64,000 bases of DNA from Magnolia sinica (taxonomy: Eukaryota > Streptophyta > Magnoliopsida > Magnoliales > Magnoliaceae). The DNA lies in NCBI RefSeq assembly GCF_029962835.1, contig NC_080573.1, forward strand, positions 31,737,001-31,801,000, given 5' to 3'. Positions 10,922 to 23,099 of the stretch are shown here, one piece after another. Each line of letters starts with the position of its first letter. Position 1 is the stretch's first letter. The notes under the pieces are model-generated. The model was not told the origin of the DNA and searched no databases. It saw nothing but the letters and a program-made list of their open reading frames with translations. A program made the translations under genes and the position numbers.

Positions 10922-11514
10922 CACACAGCCTGGGGTCACAGGCAATTCCGCTCCCTATTCTGGTGGTTATACTCGAGAACAAATCCACCTTAAGGTTTAT
11001 TACAAGCCGTTGGATCGATGACCATCCAAAGGATAGTTGAGACTGTCCAATCGTGTTAATTTTTTGTAATAAGTGCAAAGAATTGGGGCCCACAATTTGA
11101 ACGGTCTGGATTGGTGTTGACATATATGCCACCTTGAGTTCGACTGGGGCTACAGTGACATAAAGCACAAGCTACTTAGCACTGAAGGAATGGCATCTTT
11201 TGTAATTCTCACTTGGACGTGATTTAACACCTGCATTTTGCCAATAGCAGCCGCCTTACATGCAAAAACATGTAACACGTTGATACAAATGGCAAATGCC
11301 ACACATGGTAGAGAATATTAACCGTTGGTTAATTTACCTTAGCTTTTTTTCTCCTTCCTTTTTTTGGGTGTGACCCACACCCCACATAATGCAACTTGTA
11401 TTTTTAGAGGTGTGATACACAATATTGGAATCACCTAATGAGAAGCTCAGACACGCACATACATACCTTCCTCCCTGAGGCGAGTGGACTCGAAATCAAC
11501 TCATTTTAGGGTAA
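10922..11514. other. Intergenic DNA, no gene recognised
   Basis: No supported ORF. 'ggggcccacaatttgaacggtctgg' near 11085-11110 is another fragment of the dispersed motif. Positions 11,370-11,510 are rich in 'cacac' and may hold a degraded SINE or MITE, but ends were not found. Confidence 0.4.
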
Positions 11515-13430
11515 ACTCTGTACGACCAACTATGATATATGTGTTGTATCCATGCTGTCCACCTGTTTTATCAGCTTATTTTAGGACACCAGCTTAGAAT
11601 TGAAGCATATCCAAAACTCAAGTATCATAGAAAGTGTATCCATGCTTAAGTGAACCACACCATAAGTAAATAGTGGCAATTGAACACCTACGTTGAAAAC
11701 TTACAAGGCCCCGCTGAACTTTTGGATGAAGCTAATATTTGTATTTAGAAAATTTTACAAATAACTAACTAATTAATATCTTAAGGGCCTTTTTCAGAAA
11801 GGTTTTCAAAAGCCTAACTTATTAATGAAATAATTATCAATCTATCTTCTCTTACATTCATTAACCTGTCCCCTCCATCACGAGAAGAAATGATCAAAGG
11901 GTGGGGTGGGCCCCACCACAATGCTATGTAAAATTCATTCCTACCACCAAGTGCGTCAGGCCAAGTTAGGCTCAAGCCCAAAAATCAACCCCCATCCCCA
12001 TTGTTGTTCAGGTGAACCACATGGTTGGAAATTAATGTACAAGGTAATGCTTGACCTCCAAAATGTTTCCTTTGGTGTGGCTCACTTGAATCACGAATAG
12101 GGTTAATTCTTGAACTCCAAGTCTAAATTATGGTATGCGTCTAATGGTTGGTGTGAATTTCATATAATCATTGCAAATGTCTCTATAAAATCCAAGGGTA
12201 GATATCTTTCTCCTAACTCTTTCCTCGTGTATGGTCCACTTGAATCAAAAGTCAATCTAATTTTATTATATTTTTTTCCTTTTTCCACTTTTGGGATTAA
12301 CATGTGATTACATATTTAATGATCTAAGTTGAATCTTACATGCACATCATAGTGAACAATCAAGAGTGGGTGGTGTCGAATGGATCATAGTTTATTGTCC
12401 ACCTCATGGATAACTTCCAACATCCCCTCCCCCCCATCACATGGGCACTTGATCCCATGATATCAATGTTGAAACAACATCTGTGGTGGGTCCATTCTAG
12501 TGAATGTGTTGGATGTCCCATGCACTTAATATATTAGAAAATATCCACTTGGTGGACCATAATCTTTGTTCCAACCTATGGACTTGGCCTTTTTTTTCCC
12601 TTTTGATGCATCGTTGGAGTGGTTGTCTTAAAAGTTACCACACAACCAACTACTTGATTTTGGTGGGCCCACCACGATGTTTGTATGAAAATCACTCTAA
12701 CATTAGATGTATAACCCTACTTTAGGCATGAGGGCAAGATTTTTATAGGGTCAACTATGATGATTATATAAAATCTACTCCAACCATTAAATGCTACCTA
12801 TAATTTATATTTATAAGGCCTAAAAATTAGGCCCATCGGTCTATAATTCAAGTGGACAGCATTAGGAGAAACACTTCGTAGGTGAGCATTTCCTTATACG
12901 TTGTTTCTCATAATTTGATTCGCATGAATCTTAGATGAGAGCGAGTTTTTATCCTAAGGCTTAACATGAGGCAATTCATGGTTCGGATGGATTTCACATA
13001 AGCACCCGGGCAGAGCTCAGTTGCATCATCAACCATTTGCTCACCGCTTAAGGGAAGGCAGTGGAGTAATAATACATTCTAATTGATGAGGTTATCTTTT
13101 TAAAAATCTTTTTTGAAAAGGTATCAGAAGTAAATACTGATTTAATGAGCTGGTGATTTGTAAAATTCCCTCGCATTTTCCCTTCATCTACGTCTGCATG
13201 ACCTTATGAGCTGATTGATTGACAAAGAAACATCACCGTGGGCTCTAGTAACATTTCAACGGTGGATATCATTAGCCCCACTGGTTTTTTTTTTTTTTTT
13301 TAATGGTGTGATCCACTTGAGATTTGGATATGCTTTAATTTTGGCTTCATGACATAAAATGAATTGATAAAACGAATAGGCTGCGTGGATTAGACATATA
13401 CACCACGGGTGGTCCCACAAAGTTTACTCA
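11515..13430. repeat. Family A palindromic repeat interrupted by a 1.4-kb MITE
   Basis: The left half (11,515-11,748) runs from 'ctatgatatatgtgttgtatc' to 'gctaatatttgtattt'. The right half (13,172-13,425) resumes with 'cattttcccttcatctacgtctg' and ends 'acatatacaccacgggtgg'. The two halves join in the order seen in the uninterrupted copies at 15.7 and 16.3 kb, so the middle is an insertion. Confidence 0.7.
11749..13171. mobile_element. Non-autonomous DNA element inserted in a family A copy
   Basis: The inserted segment starts 'aaaattttacaaataac' and ends 'gatttgtaaaattcc', short imperfect inverted repeats. The neighbouring bases gtatttag and gcattttc could be a decayed 8-bp duplication, which would suggest hAT. 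The interior has a different GGGCCCACC-type repeat ('gtgggccccaccacaatgc', 'ggtgggcccaccacgatg') and no transposase ORF. Confidence 0.55.
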
Positions 13431-14231
13431 ATGCACTACCTATACTTTAGCCGTTGTATCTGGGTCACATTTCAAATATCATAACCGTTAAAACCATTGA
13501 CCTCATCGTTATTTGCAGGATAGCAAAAACTTTTCAATAATGAAAGATACCGTAGATGGACCAAAACAAGAACGTCCATCTGTCTATCTTCCAATACAAG
13601 CGCTCTCCTGAGTATCTTCTATCCACATTAACGCAGATCATATAAACGGTTTGGATGATTTTAAAATTGACCTTAGACCGTATGGCTGAAGTCCTGATGC
13701 AAAAGGGCAATACGTGCAGATGTACTGTATCAAACATCATTGAGTCAAAGAAATTTCAAACGCATGGGCACTTTCGTCATTTACACAAAAGATTTCCGTT
13801 TGGCATGATTTCGATCACTTTCAGTGCGATCCACGAAATGTTCCTGTTATGACTTGTTATAGATAAAGTCTTTTATTTTCAACGTTATAAAAAATGGTGG
13901 TGACTCTTGAACCCACCATTACATACTTTTACGGAAATCAGGACCGTCCAAACCACTGAACCGACTGTGGATCGAGATAGGATAACACTAATCATCTATT
14001 ATCCCTTCAATTTTAGGCCGGTCACTATTTTTTGTTCAAATGTCCACTTCATAGCCATTATTTGGACGGTTAGAAAGTGTGGTTTTGAAGATATTCTCCA
14101 CACACAATTTCCCTTACAATTAGACGACCTAGATAACTGTACATCAGGGCAACATGTGAGGAGATGTGTCACCAGTATTTTTTAAATGGTGTAAAACTAA
14201 CAGATGAGTATCTTCTATTATTACCACCTCG
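13431..14231. other. Intergenic DNA, no gene recognised
   Basis: Short chance ORFs only. No repeat family could be delimited. Confidence 0.4.
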
Positions 14232-14240
14232 TTTATACAA

Positions 14241-14721
14241 GAGAAATGCTTCAGTGCAAGATATAGTGCTACTAGTTGCATTGGGAGACTTGAATAGTCC
14301 AATCCACTAATCCAGACCGTTCATTAGGTAAAAAGGACATTTCATAGGAAACCATCTTAAAATCATGTCAATCCAATAAATATTAACCACTTGATCAATG
14401 GCCTTTAATATGACGGTCAAGATTATTTACACATGACAATTCCTCATCCACAATCTGATCCATCTATTACTAGGGTCTATCATGGATTATTTATAATTAT
14501 AAAGAATTACTTTTGTTAAAAACTGTAACCGTTCTATCCATTGCTTAGAGAGGGGATGGCTAAAGAACATAAGGCCAATTGAAGAATGGATTGGATCATT
14601 TCATCACTGTGTTTTTTTGTAGTAGTCCATGGAATGTATTTTTAACTTGATAGACGGTTCAGATTGATTGAATGTACTATCCAAGTGAACCTATGCAACA
14701 ATGAGCACTGGAGCATTTCTC
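14241..14721. mobile_element. Mutator-like MITE, 481 bp
   Basis: Inverted termini GAGAAATGCTTCAGTGC and (inverted) GAGAAATGCTCCAGTGC. The flanking 9-mers are tttatacaa (14,232-14,240) and tttatatta (14,722-14,730), matching at 7 of 9 positions, the length expected for Mutator-type target duplications. The interior is non-coding and matches 9,985-10,408. Confidence 0.7.
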
Positions 14722-14730
14722 TTTATATTA

Positions 14731-15747
14731 TTAAATTCGATTAAGGATTGTTTATTTCATTATAATCATCACCTCAAACACGCGAATATACGCTTTGGTT
14801 TGGTCGAATACATCCCGAGGGATTGCAATGTGATACGTCAGGAGTTTATCTTTCGAATACGGACAATATTTCAATGATCCAAGCCGTTTATACGATGGGT
14901 CTAGACTATTTTGTCACATAAATAGCAAATAAAATATATTTAATAGGATTATTTTAAAATTTTAAATTTGGATCTTTTGCTTTGAAAATGGACAATCAAA
15001 ATAAATTTTGTGAAATCGAAAGATTAAAATAATAAACATGATAAATATTTCAGATAATACCCATCTAAGGGTAGATTAATCACATAAGCGGTTTTCCTCA
15101 TTGAAACATATCGAATTCCTAGGATTAAGTACCGACGTACCATATTACAGTAATTCGGGATGTATTCGAACAAATCTCTTCAGGTCGTTCAGATCGGTTG
15201 AAATCACGGTAGTTACACGCGCGATTAGGACTTTAATTTTCTTGCTAGCACGTGCCACAACGGAACATGTGGATGGAGAAATGGTTAGCTCATGAGGAAG
15301 ATCTTCTTTGTCATATGTTATATGTCCCAGAATCGGACGGATCTACCTTCAAGTTGAATGCGGGCCACTGTCAATTTCTAGCCGTCTATTTTGTTGTTAT
15401 ATTCGTGAACGGTCCGATGAGTTCAAGGACATAATTTTGGACCAGGACATATAAAATGTGGGATAATATCTGATGAACAATCGGGATCTCTCACACGTTA
15501 GTGCCACTGGAACGTTCGTGTGCGTCACGTTTACGACTCTAATCCAACGTGCATGCGCGAGTAGCCTTAGCAGGACATTTTGACAATAGCCTAAGGCTGG
15601 CATCTACTGCCGAACACACGTGAAACTCACGTGGAGAGAGAAAGGTATATAGGTCCGTTTGGAGGAACCGGATTCGGCGAGGCTGAGGAGACATCGAGTT
15701 CGGCGGGACGCGGACTGGGTATTTCCCATCCGGTCAGGAGCTTTGAG
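14731..15747. other. Intergenic DNA, no gene recognised
   Basis: No ORF with family features. 'cgcggactgggta' near 15,708 resembles 'cggactgggtactccc' in the left arm of the foldback element (2564-2582), so the last ~100 bp may be related repeat DNA. Confidence 0.4.
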
Positions 15748-16160
15748 GGGCCACTGTGATGAATTTGGTTTTATCCAAACCGTCCATCCATTTTAAAATA
15801 TCATTTTATGATATGGATCCAAAAAATGAGGCAGATCCAAGGCTCAAGTTGATCACACAACAGGAAACAGCGGTGGAAATGGCACCCACCGTTGTAACCT
15901 TTATAGGGCCCAACATGATGGTTAATTTCCATAAAACCTGTTCATAAAGTCACATATATCTGGATTAAGGGAAGAAAATAAATATCAGTTTAATCCAAAA
16001 CTTTTGTAGCCCTCAAAATGTTTTCAACGGTAAGTATTTAATCACTACTGTGTAGTCCACTTGAGCCTTTCAACTATCTTATTTTAGGGATTTTATCCTA
16101 AAGTAATATGAAAAAATGTATGGACGGTGTGGATAAAACTATAAAATCACTTAGACCCCT
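15748..16160. repeat. Family A palindromic repeat (copy near 15.9 kb)
   Basis: A near-complete copy with 'ggggccactgtgatga', 'ttatccaaaccgtccatcca', 'aatgaggcagatccaa', 'caggaaacagcggtgg', 'agggcccaacatgatgg' and 'atggacggtgtggataaaac' in order. The halves are loosely inverse-complementary. Confidence 0.75.
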
Positions 16161-16318
16161 CAGAGCCAATGTCGTTCCTAGCTGGGGTTGGATACGCAAT
16201 CCGCGTCCTGTTAGGCGAGGCCTCAGGCGAGATTCGATTGGTCCCACGTCTTACGTTGCACGTTCATGGGAGCGGATCAGGTGCCGGCCCAGCTTCACCG
16301 AAGACGGCGTGGTTCTCA

Positions 16319-16735
16319 CAGTGGGCCCACCTTATTGATATATGTATTCTACATCCACGCCGTCCATCAGTTTTTCCAGATCATTTCAGTGCATGAGCCC
16401 AAAAATAACCAGGTCCGAAACTCAGGTGGACCATATTACAGGAAACAGTGGTGATTGAGTGCTCCACCGTTAAAAAGTTCCTCAGGTCCACTGTAATGTT
16501 TTCCCATCTGACCTGTTGATAAGGTTACAAAAACCTACATGAAAGGGCAAATCAAATATTGGCCTGATCCAAAATTCTTTAGCCTAAAATAAGTTTTTAA
16601 ACGGTCAATTACCACTGTTTCCTATGGTGTGGCCCATATGAAATTTGGATTCATTTTTAGGCTCACCAAAACGGATGGATAGTATGATATAGAATACATA
16701 CATTAAGGTGGGCCCCACAGTAAGGGCCACAGTGT
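16319..16735. repeat. Family A palindromic repeat (copy near 16.5 kb)
   Basis: The clearest copy. It begins 'agtgggcccaccttattgat' and ends 'cattaaggtgggccccac', with 'gccgtccatcagtttttcca' near the left end mirrored by 'ccaaaacggatggatag' near the right end. The middle has 'ggaaacagtggtgattgagtg' on the left half and 'accactgtttcctatggtg' on the right half. Non-coding. Confidence 0.8.
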
Positions 16736-16837
16736 ATTAGGTGAGGAGGGGGTGGCTCCTAATCCCATTCCGGTGTTACAGTCATACCTGCTCTGCGTGG
16801 CCATCCTTGACAGCGGCATCCATCCCAGATAAGGCCG

Positions 16838-17325
16838 TTGGAATTTATGTGCTTTATACCATCTATCAATTTTTCTAACTCATTTTAAGCCGTTGGGATT
16901 TATGTGCTTTATTCCCTCTATCAATTTTTCTAACTCATTTAATTTAAAGCATTAGTACAAAATTGAAACAGATCCAAAGCTCAAGTAAACTACATACAAG
17001 AAACTACGAGGATTGAATGCCCGCGGTTAAAACTTTCCGGGGCATGGAATTTTTGAATGAAGCTTGCATATGTTTTTCTTTTTTCTTTTTAACTTCTTCA
17101 ACGTTTGTATTAATTTATGAATAAGGTAGATGGCAAATAAACATTAAGATGGACCCTAAGAAAGCTTCATCATCCCACTATTTCATGTGATGCAGTACAT
17201 TTGAGCTTTGAAACTGTTCATTTTTTTTTGTATCATGCCCTAAACAAGTTGGAAAAATGGATGGTCAGCATGTATAAAACACATATATCAAGGTAAGCTT
17301 GAAAGAACTTGGCCACACAGTGGTA
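16838..17325. repeat. Family A palindromic repeat with a duplicated head
   Basis: The first ~45 bp ('gttggaatttatgtgcttta..ctatcaatttttctaactca') is repeated once directly (about 16,841-16,885 and 16,892-16,938). The rest follows the family order and ends 'ggatggtcagcatgtataaa..acatatatcaaggta'. The Tat/Retand element is inserted just to its right. Confidence 0.65.
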
Positions 17326-17331
17326 CACAAA

Positions 17332-17336
17332 TATTT
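17332..17336. repeat. Left target-site duplication (tattt) of the 46.6-kb retroelement
   Basis: The five bases tattt stand directly before the left LTR. The same five bases stand directly after the right LTR at 63,949-63,953, 46.6 kb away. This pairs the two LTRs as ends of one insertion. Confidence 0.75.
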
Positions 17337-17941
17337 TGTTGATGCTGCTTTTTGGTCGTCCTAACCAAGACTCTGAGTCCCTGCACAAGTAAAGCAACAA
17401 TGGGGACCTAGACTCAAGTAGGGGACCCTCCGATGTTAAAGTTAGACAGGGAATTTGGGTATATATGTGTTAGGGTTTTTGTGCTTACTGCTCTATGTAG
17501 ATTGGGACTCCATTTATAGCCCCGGGATGAGTTTCGTGAATGGAAAAGTACTCTATTTGGCAGGTGTCATTTGTTGTTGTCTTTTGAGATCTTCGGTGGA
17601 GATTTCAGAACGATTTTAGCGATAAGGTTAAGTGGTCAGGCCTTGAGAAGACTGTAATAGATAGTCGAGCTCGACCAGCTGAGGCCGAGCTGTAAGTCTA
17701 AGGTTTGATGCTGTCTTGATGTCTGTTTTCTAGAGTTAAGAGTTTGGTTGAGACTGAGTTAACCCGTATAGTAACTTGCTAGTTGTGGCAACGAGAGCTC
17801 GACGGTGACAGGCTTCTCTGCTTGTGGTCGGGTCGTCGAGCCGTTCATGGATGCCGTGCTCAGTCACGTGACCTGAGTTACCTTCCTGTAATTGCTATCC
17901 TATATTGGTCATCTTAGTTCAGTTCATTTTTACCCATAATA
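17337..17941 (-). repeat. 3' LTR of the Tat/Retand element
   Basis: Matches 63,352-63,948 along its length: 'gttgatgctg', 'gtccctgcacaagtaaagca', 'gggaccctccgatg', 'ccatttatagc', 'ttttacccat'. On the minus strand it starts TATTATGGGTAAAAA (expected TG altered to TA) and ends CAGCATCAACA. A TATA box (tataaatg, minus strand) lies at 17,511-17,518. Confidence 0.8.
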
Positions 17942-17966
17942 GTAACCCCATACTCCCGAACTTGTT
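17942..17966 (-). other. Probable polypurine tract of the Tat/Retand element
   Basis: The minus strand immediately upstream of the 3' LTR reads 'cgggagtatggggttac', purine-rich and in the right place to prime plus-strand synthesis. Confidence 0.5.
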
Positions 17967-18067
17967 CCATAAGCTTGGGAAGTAAGTCAATAAGGACTGA
18001 CACTTATGCAGTATTGTTTGGGAGGTCGGATCAATTGGTCATCATTGCAGGAGAGAGAGGGCGGCAT
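17967..18067. other. Retand internal non-coding DNA left of the chromovirus-like insertion
   Basis: About 100 bp between the Retand purine tract and the first nested insertion. It ends 'ggcat', which does not cleanly match the 'ggtaa' on the far side of the insertion. Confidence 0.4.
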
Positions 18068-21000
18068 TGTAACGCCATGAAAATCGGGGGTCGAGCAGAA
18101 GCTCAATTCTCGAGTTCCAACGCATCACTTATGCAACATAGATAATGATGTTTAAATATTGTCCATATTAGAGTATTAAACATGAGTGAGATTATATTAA
18201 AACAACATATCATTCTCTAGAGATAATTAAGTTAAGCAAGTAGAAGACTGAGATAGGTATATAATGTATAAAGGTGTTTCTTAATCCCCAGAGTATGAGA
18301 ATGATTCCAGGTTGAATATATACATGTATTGTCCCAAAATTTACAAAATATGAAAATGTAAATGTATATAGTCCCTGTAATCCCGTCGATCAGTACATGG
18401 TCTACATAGACCCGCCTGATAGCTGAACATAGGAGAACTCCTCTTTGTCTATGAAATCCAAATCAATAATGTAGACATCGTCGCCACTTGCATCTACAAC
18501 AGAGTCTGGTTGGTGTTTTAAAACATCATCCCAGGTGAAAATGAGTAGCTAATTCAGTGGAGTTATAAAGCGAAAGTTAACATGTTATCAATTCAGTCAA
18601 GCAGTAATGATAAAGCAGTACAACAATCATGTCCTAAGTACTCTTGTTAATACAGGGATGATATGATATAATGATGCATGCCCTCGCCTGCACTCCCTTA
18701 GCGACATCATCTCACGGTCGCGCATCCAACACTCCCGCTGTGCTCAACTCCATCGCCAAAGGCACATGCAATGCAGTGCATGTGCGTGTTAGCCAAGTTC
18801 TTAATTAGACCTGTTCATACAGCAGGTTTGGGAAGCTAAGGTACCTCCCTTTATATCATTTACCCAAACAATGATCCATCTAGGGTCGTCAATCCTAGTT
18901 AATCACATATGATAAGCAAGTTCGAGAGTTTACACTCTAGGTCACTACGAGAGGCTCGTCACCGTCAGCGTAGGCCTATTTTGTATTCAAGGTCACACCA
19001 GCAACGCCCTACCAACTGACAGTTTATTTTCAAAGGCTTGTCACCAAACAGACTGGGGACCACAGCCAGGCTGCGCCGGGGTAGGCCGACGGCTTGAATA
19101 CAGTGTCCCATACCACCATATTCGGCTCATGAGTTTGGATTGCTCGCTGGTCACTACGGGGAGGCTCGTCACCCCAGCATAGGCTGACAACTCGACTACG
19201 TTGTCCCATACCACTATGCCTGGCTTATGAGTCTTAGCGGATAGTGGTACCATGGTTGAAATGAGTTTTAATTGGTAAGTGGTACCTTAGATTCAAACAG
19301 TAGCGTCCATACATGGTAAACACACAATAAGCAAATCGGGTTATTTAACAAGTTAGATTGGTACGAGCGTACACTGAATTGATCGACATGGAGCGCATAA
19401 GCACTCCACGTGGCCTAACCACTGTCGACAATCATCGTACGACTCAGATTCATCGAACGTATCCAATGTGGTGAATCTAGTTCGGCCACTCAACCAAAAT
19501 CCATTACCAATGGCCTGGATTGCGTAGCAGTCCCAATCGCATTCAATTGTAATACGTAATCACTTATGATAGTTATAACAACATTTAACAAACAATTCAA
19601 ATACAATAATCATTTGAGCATTTTATCAAACACATAAAGCATGCTACTGTACATAGGCATTTTTATACATAAATTACGTGTGTGAAATTAAGGTTACATG
19701 AAAGAATTTATACACATAGATAAGGTAGTTGAGAAGCCTATCTCAACACCCTTAAGAATCCCAATTCAACAAACAATTACTCATTTAGACATTTTATCAA
19801 ACACTTAGCCTACACATTACTACATACATGCCCTAACTTAGTTATAGCATATATTATAGCAAATCCTTTCATAAAGGAGTTGTCATACATATAACAAACA
19901 TGTATTCTAGATTAATTTTCATTGCAAGTACAAATCATGATAGTAATTTCATTCACACATTTCAACAAACACGTAAAATACATTTTATATTCACACAGTT
20001 CACACATATATATAATTCATCGAATACATCGTAACTAAGGTCAAATGGTAGCAATCAAGTCAGACATAAATCATTTCTGACATTAAAAGCCTTGAAAACT
20101 ATAACCTAAGCATTTATAGTCCGTACCTTTCGTCGGTAAACTTGTATCGAACTCAGTTTGAACACTGTCCTTGTTTACAGCACAACTGTTACTTGATTCA
20201 CGAAATAGGTTAGCTATTTCATCGATTACTCTATTTGGATTCCTAAATCAATATTAGGGTTAGGATTTCTTACCCAGATTGAAGTCAGAATCGACGGTGT
20301 AGCGATGGTGGGGTCGCAATTCGGCGTGTGGGGTTGTGGGAGTGAATCCCAGCAACAATCTCCCTATCTCTCTCTCTCTCTCTCTCTCTTCTCCTCACTC
20401 TTTTCTCCTCTTTTCTCTCTTCTCTCTCCTAGGGTTAGAGAATTCATATGGAATGAGAGAGGGGTGGGTTAAGGCCCTTATATAGGCCCAGAACTGACGT
20501 CAATGGCCCTAGGGCCATGGTATACTTGGGTTATAGCCAAAAGGTGTCTGTTTTGGGCTAACGGAGCTCATCTGGAGGTTCATTGCTCGCATACGGTCTG
20601 AAGGAAGTTCCCTGACAATAGATCTATGCCAGGTTAAGGTTTCGGTCTGATCGAATTAGTGGATCGATCGTGGAAGACCCGTTTCAGTTCAACGATCATC
20701 GTCACTCGATCAGGGCCACAAGTATACTGATATGTGTAGAAAATTTTTTCTGATCAAAGGGTATAGTTGGGTCAGAATCTGATGGTCTGAAATTTTAAAT
20801 TTGACCTACAAGCAAACGACCCAATTCGCTTAAGTTTGAGTTCATTTTCTAAAGATATTCGCGTTTCTCACACACTTCGCTCCCGGCTCAAGTTGTGCGG
20901 TTCTGGATACTATTTGGACTCGATTCCCGCGTTGGTTGTCAAGCCCAGTAAGGCGGTCATAACTGTATAGTTTCGTGATTATCGAACTTTCGACGCACGG

Positions 21001-21264
21001 TCCAGGTCCGATACGAAGTTTTAACGTGCTCCCGGGAGCAATTGGATTTTGAGACTGATCCTAGGTTTCTAGGAAATGTTGGGTTAGCGATTCTCATGAT
21101 TTTATGTCTTATAGTTTGTATAGAAAGTGGTTCGAGTTAATTCCACTGATTACTTAGTTTAATACTTAATCAATTTTTGTCTAATTTCTAAAGGATTCGG
21201 TCCTTAGTGATTTCTGTCTGAGGTGGCCCTCGGGTCTTTGTACGGATTTTTCCTAGACGTTATA
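18068..21264 (-). repeat. 3' LTR (3.2 kb) of the chromovirus-like element
   Basis: On the minus strand it starts TATAACGTCTAGG (the right copy has TGTAACGTCTTGG, so the first G has mutated) and ends GGCGTTACA. A purine-rich block (aaaggaggtagat) sits right next to its start. Contains two direct copies of a 'ggtcactac..aggctcgtcacc' module (about 18,940-19,040 and 19,148-19,230) and a CT microsatellite at 20,364-20,388. Confidence 0.65.
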
Positions 21265-21281
21265 ATCTACCTCCTTTAAAG
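21265..21281 (-). other. Probable polypurine tract of the chromovirus-like element
   Basis: The minus strand reads ctttaaaggaggtagat immediately upstream of the LTR start at 21,264. Confidence 0.5.
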
Positions 21282-23099
21282 AAAAATTTCATCCTCAAAA
21301 TTGCCTAAGGGTAATAAGTAAAAGTTTTATTATTTCATTTGCTTAGTTCTGTTGGTTTCAGGTTTATATACGTGTTAGGGTATATAATAACTACACTAGC
21401 CTAGCTCATAATGGTTTCTACCTTTGAGGTTTGAAAACAAATGTCCAAATCATTATTGTCATGCCAAGTGTTTGATGATAAAGTTCACCTAAGGGTGGTA
21501 TAATCTACTCTTTATGATTGGGTTAATATGGAAAGAAAGTTGTGGTAAGCTCAAATCCGATACGTCGATTGCCCGCCTGACCAAGGCAGACAACACGTTG
21601 TATCACTTCCTAATTTTGATGAATCCTGGTCTTCTGTTCGGTCAAAGCAGTGAGTCCTTTGGTAATCGCCCAGGATTGAGAATGAGTTAAGCTGCAAATG
21701 CCTCGTAGGGACATGGTTCTGAAATTCCGAAATCTGATCATCTTAAGTATTTAAGGAGTATTAGTATTCATTACGAGGTTCAAGCCTCATGTTTATAAGG
21801 TTGTTCTTTGAGTCTTGTTCAACGAGAGTTCTTGTTTAACCTATGTTTAACTTGGTGGATAATAAGTTCTTCCATGGTGCTCATAGTCAAAAGGCTATAC
21901 TAGAAGGGTTTTCAATTTTCTAAAATTATATTTGTATGCCACCATTTCGATCATACGGCTAGGGAGTTATGGGCAGATTGTACTTTGATTTCATTAACTT
22001 CGAGAGGGAAGGAAGAGTCGAGAGTTCTAAAATATTTCAGAAGTTTGGAATGTTAGCAACACAAGGCCGCGGAAAAGGATAGAAGAGGGACATCCCCTCG
22101 ACGCGGTATGAACCTTGAGTTTACAAGGGGATAAGAAACTTATAATATTTTATTGTAGTCTGCCTCTAATATGAGCTTACGGAGCATTAAACTATGAAAC
22201 TCAATCCTACTCAAGGGCCCTAATTTAATTGCACAAAAACAACTATATATATATATATATACCTATATATATATGTATAATTAAATTTAATCACAGGATG
22301 ATTCCTAGTATGATTATAAATAATTCCTAAATAGACACCAAACACTAAACTTTAATGTGAAAAGATATGACTAATCTATTGGCAACTCGAAGTTGTAGAT
22401 TTTTTTTTTCTTTTAACCCTTCTATTATTTATAACATATTTGTTCACCTCTAGTTACCATATCATTTTTATAATTTTTATAGTAATCCATTGTTAGGCCT
22501 ATTCTTTCATATGAATTGGTTTAATACTTGAACCCTAATTGTTTTCCTTCGACGACTTCATTATTAACCTTCTAAGGAAGATCCAACTCCTATTTAGTGA
22601 CCTAACCTCACATATAACCTGGATAAATTTCCCTCGATCCTGGGCCAGTGGGCTATTAGTCCACCAAGCCTCTGTTGTGCTTATGAGCGGGTAGACGTGT
22701 ATACCTACTTAACCCGACTGAGTTCATAACTTTTCTACCCTCTTTAAAATTGTTTCTACTCTCAGGGTTCAAGAATTTGTCTATCGATCTGTATGTTAGA
22801 GCGAGTTGAAATTCGAGACCTATCCTTGATATGAAATGGGGAGCGATCTCTCTATACATTGGTCTTCTTTTCCATCGATGATATGTACTATAGCATTGGT
22901 ACCTTGAATGTGGGTAGTGATTTCAGAGGCTAAGGGCGCCGCAACTGCTTTCCTAGATGCTCCAGCCGCTAGTGCATGTACACGTGTTTGTTGAGGGTGA
23001 TTTGGTTGCGCTGCCATAGGTGTTGAGGTGGAGTAGCTATAACACGTGGCGGCTGATGGTCGATCTTCTGAGGTGGCGTGAGACCAATGTCTTTTATCT
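21282..23099 (-). other. Internal region of the chromovirus-like element, no pol domain recognised
   Basis: A pol gene is expected here, but no RT (xxDD), RNase H or integrase motif was found in any frame. Two minus-strand ORFs (23,017-22,820 and 22,859-22,656) are coding-like but unrecognised; the first begins with a Gln/Pro/Thr-rich stretch, as at some gag-protease junctions. The sequence is A/T-rich left of 22,600, with a TA microsatellite at about 22,243-22,276. Confidence 0.4.
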
